Assembly: GCA_001310455.1 (NCBI GenBank)
Contig: BAXG01000009.1
Span: 79,083 to 143,082, forward strand
Direction of reading: 5' to 3'
DNA length: 64,000 nt
Origin: Photobacterium sp. JCM 19050
Lineage (GTDB): Bacteria; Pseudomonadota; Gammaproteobacteria; Enterobacterales; Vibrionaceae
The notes beneath the pieces were generated by a model. The model ran no database searches, was not told where the DNA came from, and worked only from the letters and a program-made list of their open reading frames with translations. Shown here one piece after another: positions 62,518 to 64,000 of the stretch. Position numbers and translations under genes: made by a program. Each line of letters starts with the position of its first letter. Position 1 is the stretch's first letter.

Positions 62518-63343
62518 AGGTTGCAGTAATCATCGAATGATCAGAGGCGCTCGTTCCGGGTGCCTCTGCTTTTTCCAACCAAAGCCCACGGTAATAAATA
62601 TGATCCAAAGGACGGCCAAAGACCCTCAAACGGTTGTCCGGGTTTGGCCTCACACTCTTCAACCTCAGAGACGTTACAAAATCATCCAATGCGTTCTGCC
62701 GTCCGGCACTCCAGGTATTAAAATCCCCGGCAACAATAACCGGCCCGTTTACCTGTTCCATTGCCCTTTTCAGCGTATTGAGCTGCGAAATGTAGCTATC
62801 CAGTGTCGGCGTGAAATTCACTCCATGCACGTTAAGGACAGTCAACACCTGACCATCACTCAATGGGTAATATGATGCCAGTGCCGATTTAGGAAGCCGT
62901 AGTAACGGCTCCATTGCCCGGTAGGCACAACTGCCAGCAGAAGACACACCCGACGCAGTCATTACACCGGCAACGTTATCAAGTACGGCAAATGCATAAA
63001 CCTGATCAGCGTGGAGCTGATGTTTATGAATGAAGTTTGCCAATTCAGGGGTATAGCTGGCTTCCTGTAGCAGCAGGAGATCGTTTGACGCTGTAAGCTG
63101 CGAGAGCGCCTGCGCCCAACCCTCTTTTTGCTGTTTGTATATATTCCAGACAGCTAGGTTAATCACGCCATTTTTATCAAGGACTTCGGAAGAGTCCCGC
63201 TTGACGCACTGCGTATACGAATGGGCGGATGTGACAACCATGTCTTCATTGGGAATATTGAAAACCTGATCAATAGTAATTCCAGTACCCGCCAGAGTCG
63301 CAGCGAGAACGCCTGCAAGGATACCGGCTGTTTTTTTCTTCAT
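62501..63343 (-). CDS. yafD: Endonuclease/exonuclease/phosphatase family protein YafD
   Basis: YafD belongs to the EEP superfamily; its substrate is unknown. It has 280 residues with an N-terminal membrane or signal segment (KKTAGILAGVLAATLAGTGI). The EEP motifs are INLAVWNIYKQQKEGW, LLLLQEASYTPELA (metal-binding Glu), NGPVIVAGDFNTWSAGRQ and LDHIYYRGLW with GTSASDHSMITATF (catalytic His at the end). It follows the DUF1904 gene by 2 bases and lies near the E. coli-like gloB-mltD-yafD group. Confidence 0.92.
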   Translation of the reverse strand: MKKKTAGILAGVLAATLAGTGITIDQVFNIPNEDMVVTSAHSYTQCVKRDSSEVLDKNGVINLAVWNIYKQQKEGWAQALSQLTASNDLLLLQEASYTPELANFIHKHQLHADQVYAFAVLDNVAGVMTASGVSSAGSCAYRAMEPLLRLPKSALASYYPLSDGQVLTVLNVHGVNFTPTLDSYISQLNTLKRAMEQVNGPVIVAGDFNTWSAGRQNALDDFVTSLRLKSVRPNPDNRLRVFGRPLDHIYYRGLWLEKAEAPGTSASDHSMITATFKLQQ

Positions 63344-63345
63344 TT

Positions 63346-63681
63346 TCAGTAGTGGCTACCGTTATCGTAGTAAGCCTTCGGGGACAGCGAAGTGAAAATC
63401 ACAGCGACATCCTGTTCAGGCTTCTCTAAAACATGACGAACTTCCTGGGTAACAATTGCAGCCACTTCGTCCTGTGTAGCCTGTCCACGGTCAAACCAAA
63501 GCACATCTACAAATGGATACGCTTCTGATGCTTGTCCGGCAAAGAAAAACTCTGTCGCAACACACTCAAAGGTAAAGTCTTCAAGCGGGCAATCCATTAG
63601 CGGTTGCAATTTTTCACCCAGTGTTTCTGTCAACTTGGCTACATCCTTGCGCTCAACTGCGCGAAATCGTAAGTGCGGCAT
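63346..63681 (-). CDS. DUF1904 family protein
   Basis: This is a small cytoplasmic protein of 111 residues with a tautomerase-like fold, unknown function. The start MPHLRFRAVERKDVAKLTET begins with Met-Pro, as tautomerases do. Family segments are VATEFFFAGQASEAYPFVDV and VLEKPEQDVAVIFTSLSPKA. It is 2 bases upstream of yafD and in the same direction, so the two are likely cotranscribed. Confidence 0.85.
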   Translation of the reverse strand: MPHLRFRAVERKDVAKLTETLGEKLQPLMDCPLEDFTFECVATEFFFAGQASEAYPFVDVLWFDRGQATQDEVAAIVTQEVRHVLEKPEQDVAVIFTSLSPKAYYDNGSHY

Positions 63682-64000
63682 AAAGGCTCCTTCATTAAAG
63701 CCCGTATTTTAACCGTTTAAAAATGGGTTGGTGTGGGAAATTTGTCATGGCGTGGACAGAAATGTTCTTTGGCGAGAGGCGAGAGGCGAGAGGCGAGAGG
63801 CGAGAGGCGAGAGGCGAGAGGCGAGAGGCGAGAGGCGAGAGGCGAGAGGCGAGAAAGTGTATCGGCTCTCTCGTGCGGAACAAGGCTTTTTCTCGCCACA
63901 CACCACTCCGTACTCGCCACTGCTCTTTCTGCCCTGCTTTCCCAGGACCTTGTTTTCCCAGGTCCGGTTTCTTTTCCCAAACGCAAAAAAGCCCTGACGG
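63682..64000. other. Non-coding end region with heptamer array
   Basis: These 319 bases hold the heptamer array and no supported gene. Frames on both strands cross the array only because 84 bases is a multiple of three. The last bases (GCAAAAAAGCCCTGACGG) resemble the first arm of a terminator that is cut by the window end. Confidence 0.5.
63771..63854 (+). repeat. Tandem repeat, 12 perfect copies of a 7-base unit
   Basis: GGCGAGA is repeated 12 times without a single mismatch over 84 bases, starting right after ATGTTCTTT and ending at AAGTG. A unit of seven changes the reading frame with every copy gained or lost. It lies about 90 bases upstream of the DUF1904-yafD pair, and the opposite strand reads as TCTCGCC repeats. 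No recognised gene uses it. Confidence 0.97.

Noticed and set aside
63771..63854. A CRISPR array
   Set aside because: The units are seven bases long with no spacers and no cas genes nearby.
63695..63997. Repeat proteins encoded by the heptamer array on either strand
   Set aside because: The array has an open frame in several phases because it has no stop codons; the flanks have no ribosome sites or family features.

Overview
The window reads as a chromosome segment of a Vibrionaceae gammaproteobacterium with about 50% G+C. The evidence is the Vibrio-type flagellar block (flgBCDE, flgFGHIJ, flgK, cheV-cheR, flgA-flgM-flgN, flgOP and flgT), the OmpU-like porin, and the local orders zipA-ligA, cysK-ptsHI-crr, dapE-ypfN, bamC-dapA/gcvR-bcp, fadE/gmhA-yafJ and dnaQ/rnhA/yafS/gloB-mltD. 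The genus cannot be fixed by eye; Grimontia, Enterovibrio, Photobacterium and Salinivibrio are all possible.

Layout. 1-10145: flagellar rod, hook and ring genes and cheR/cheV on the minus strand. Three good sigma-54 promoters divide them into flgBCDE, flgFGHIJ and flgK units. 10281-14318: flgA, flgM (with a sigma-28 promoter), flgN, flgP, flgO, flgT. 14364: tRNA-Arg(CCU). 14770-21815: DUF2057 protein, porin, gltX, ligA, zipA. 22075-26850: cysZ, cysK and the PTS genes ptsH-ptsI-crr. 26919-30641: DyP peroxidase and small envelope proteins. 30804-31999: a sulfur-stress module of two YeeE/YedE proteins and an ArsR-family repressor with SqrR/BigR-spaced cysteines. 32256-37013: yffB-dapE-ypfN, then purC, bamC and dapA. 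37175-45524: gcvR, bcp, an FAD oxidoreductase, perM, a TusA-like protein, bepA, arsC, wrbA and two DUF proteins. 45751-49923: uraA, a CDGSH iron-sulfur protein, upp and purMN, with PurR boxes before uraA and purM. 49994-57380: yafJ, gmhA, a SulP transporter, fadE and a TIGR03503 protein. 57422-63681: dnaQ, rnhA, yafS, gloB, mltD, a Yip1 protein, yafD and a DUF1904 protein. 63771-63854: twelve perfect copies of a 7-base repeat.

The most striking global property is that about 28 single-base frameshifts break 20 genes, many of them essential or highly conserved (ptsI, dapE, purM, bepA, cysK, flagellar genes). Twenty-seven behave as one missing base, mostly in a short homopolymer, and one as an extra A. 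Restoring one base at each site gives proteins of the normal family length. I read these as sequencing or assembly errors and annotate each gene over its full restored span.

I see no clearly novel multi-gene system. The best leads are the persulfide-sensing YeeE/YedE module, the tandem CDGSH gene hidden by a frameshift between uraA and upp, the 12-copy heptamer array, and a few short unassigned genes.
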